Positions 35,171 to 35,958 of a DNA stretch of 35,958 nucleotides are shown in pieces. Made by a program: the position numbers and the translations under genes. The stretch comes from Actinomycetota bacterium. GTDB lineage: Bacteria; Actinomycetota; CADDZG01; WHSQ01. Position 1 is the first letter of the stretch, and every line of letters starts with the position of its first letter. The notes beneath the pieces were generated by a model. That model saw only the letters and a list, made by a program, of their open reading frames with translations, searched no databases and was not told the DNA's origin. The DNA lies in NCBI GenBank assembly GCA_013694625.1, contig JACDCD010000037.1, positions 1-35,958 on the forward strand, in the 5' to 3' direction.

Positions 35171-35958
35171 CTAGAGGCGTCCGGAGCTCGGGGGGACCGG
35201 CGCCTCCTCTTCGACCTCTTCCTCGACCGGCACCACGACGTTGTCCTGGCTATCCCCGTCCACACCACCGCCGGTCAGGCGCCCCGTCAAGGCGCCGATG
35301 GCGGCCCGATCCTCTGGGCCCAAACCCAGAAGCAGAAGCAGACCAAGGTAAACCAACCCGACAACGACCACCGCAACCGCCGCCGCGACGACGCCCGTTC
35401 CGACTCCGGCAAGCGCAATCACGGCCCTTGCTGCGCCAACGGAAGCAACCCCCGCAGCGATGGGCTTCCAGTAATCGAGACGATATGGATGCAGTCTTGA
35501 CGCCGACCAGACCTGCCAGAGGGGCAAAAGGTTGTTAAGCGCCGTCCCGACAAGGTGGGCGACGGATGCGCCGAGAACTCCGTAACGCGGTATGAGCCAG
35601 AAACCCAGGGCTATCTCAGCCGCAACGACGGCCACATAGTCGAAAAACGCAAGGCGGGAGCGACCGGTGAGGATGAGCGTGGTGGTGACCGGACCCGTCC
35701 CGAAGATGAACAGGACGGAGAAGGCGAGAACGACGAGAGCCGTGCTTGCGTCCCGGAAATCAGAGCCGAAGATCGAAAGGATCTCCTTGGGGAACATGAC
35801 CTGCAAACAGAACAAAGGGAACGCCAAGGTGAAGCTCCACTTACCCATGCTCTTGAATAGCGTGGTCAACTCCGCCCGGCGGTTCTGCAGGTAGAGGTTG
35901 CTGGCCATCGGGCTGTAAACCTGATTGAGAGCGACGTTGATCGCGCTGGGCGCCAGGG
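35171..35958 (-). CDS. Wzx/MATE-type polysaccharide flippase (5' end outside window)
   Basis: C-terminal part of a polytopic membrane transporter that moves lipid-linked glycan across the membrane; the gene enters from the right edge. About six or seven membrane segments are visible, including FTLAFPLFCLQVMFPKEIL, ALVVLAFSVLFIFGTGPV, FDYVAVVAAEIALGFWLIP and VVAAAVAVVVVGLVYLGLLL. RYGVLGASVAHLVGTALNNL is characteristic of the Wzx/polysaccharide biosynthesis family. A Met at 35908 is in frame, but coding continues upstream (ALNQVYSPMASNLYLQNRR), so the start lies beyond 35958. The soluble tail is acidic (VPVEEEVEEEAPVP). It converges on the phosphoesterase gene; the 79 bases between show no clear terminator. 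Confidence 0.88.
   Translation of the reverse strand, partial: LAPSAINVALNQVYSPMASNLYLQNRRAELTTLFKSMGKWSFTLAFPLFCLQVMFPKEILSIFGSDFRDASTALVVLAFSVLFIFGTGPVTTTLILTGRSRLAFFDYVAVVAAEIALGFWLIPRYGVLGASVAHLVGTALNNLLPLWQVWSASRLHPYRLDYWKPIAAGVASVGAARAVIALAGVGTGVVAAAVAVVVVGLVYLGLLLLLGLGPEDRAAIGALTGRLTGGGVDGDSQDNVVVPVEEEVEEEAPVPPSSGRL

Noticed and set aside
1-35958. tRNA, rRNA, CRISPR array, riboswitch or transposase
   Set aside because: Reading both strands I found no cloverleaf, repeat-spacer series, known aptamer core or transposase; a covariance-model search would be needed to exclude small RNAs.

Overview
This is a GC-rich (mostly about 65-75%) bacterial chromosome segment without rRNA, tRNA, CRISPR or insertion-sequence signatures. 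Gene content points to Actinomycetota: a homodimeric-type aceE, an AdnA/AdnB-like helicase-nuclease pair, an Lhr helicase followed by a nei glycosylase, and small DUF5808-like and DUF6458-like proteins. The lineage is an inference from family recall, because no phylogenetic marker is present. Coding density is high, and no stretch over about 300 bases lacks a gene or gene remnant.

Layout. 1-704 (-): aldo/keto reductase cut by the window edge. 843-2407 (+): a metallophosphoesterase and a ParB-like protein with overlapping stop and start. 2480-5152 (-): aceE, converging on a strong hairpin. 5358-18059 is one long minus-strand DNA-repair block, read right to left: AdnA-like and AdnB-like helicase-nucleases, a frameshifted third RecB-type nuclease remnant, lhr, a nei gene that has lost its 3' end, and a vapBC-type toxin-antitoxin pair sitting where the nei tail should be. 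The vapC there appears to start at CTG.

18177-24169 is a mixed envelope and housekeeping region. It holds a DUF5808-like protein, a lipoprotein coupled to a kinase that has lost its N-lobe, a PAP2-phosphatase remnant on the opposite strand abutting the kinase breakpoint, a small charged protein, a D-Ala-D-Ala carboxypeptidase, a DUF6458-like membrane protein, a histidine phosphatase, a saccharopine-dehydrogenase-like reductase and an unknown protein.

24326-35958 looks like a cell-surface polysaccharide locus. It has a secreted beta-helix protein, two sulfotransferases, an O-antigen-ligase/polymerase-like membrane protein, a Wzz/BY-kinase-like protein with a degraded P-loop, a polysaccharide deacetylase, a GT4 glycosyltransferase, an ATP-grasp ligase with a coupled metallophosphoesterase, and a Wzx-type flippase running off the right edge. 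Together these could build, export, chain-length-control and decorate (sulfate, deacetylate, perhaps aminoacylate) an exopolysaccharide. That pathway is inferred from gene content only.

The most notable signals are the inactive-looking BY-kinase, the nei truncation at the vapBC junction, the CTG-started vapC, the orphan nuclease remnant and the kinase/PAP2 breakpoint.
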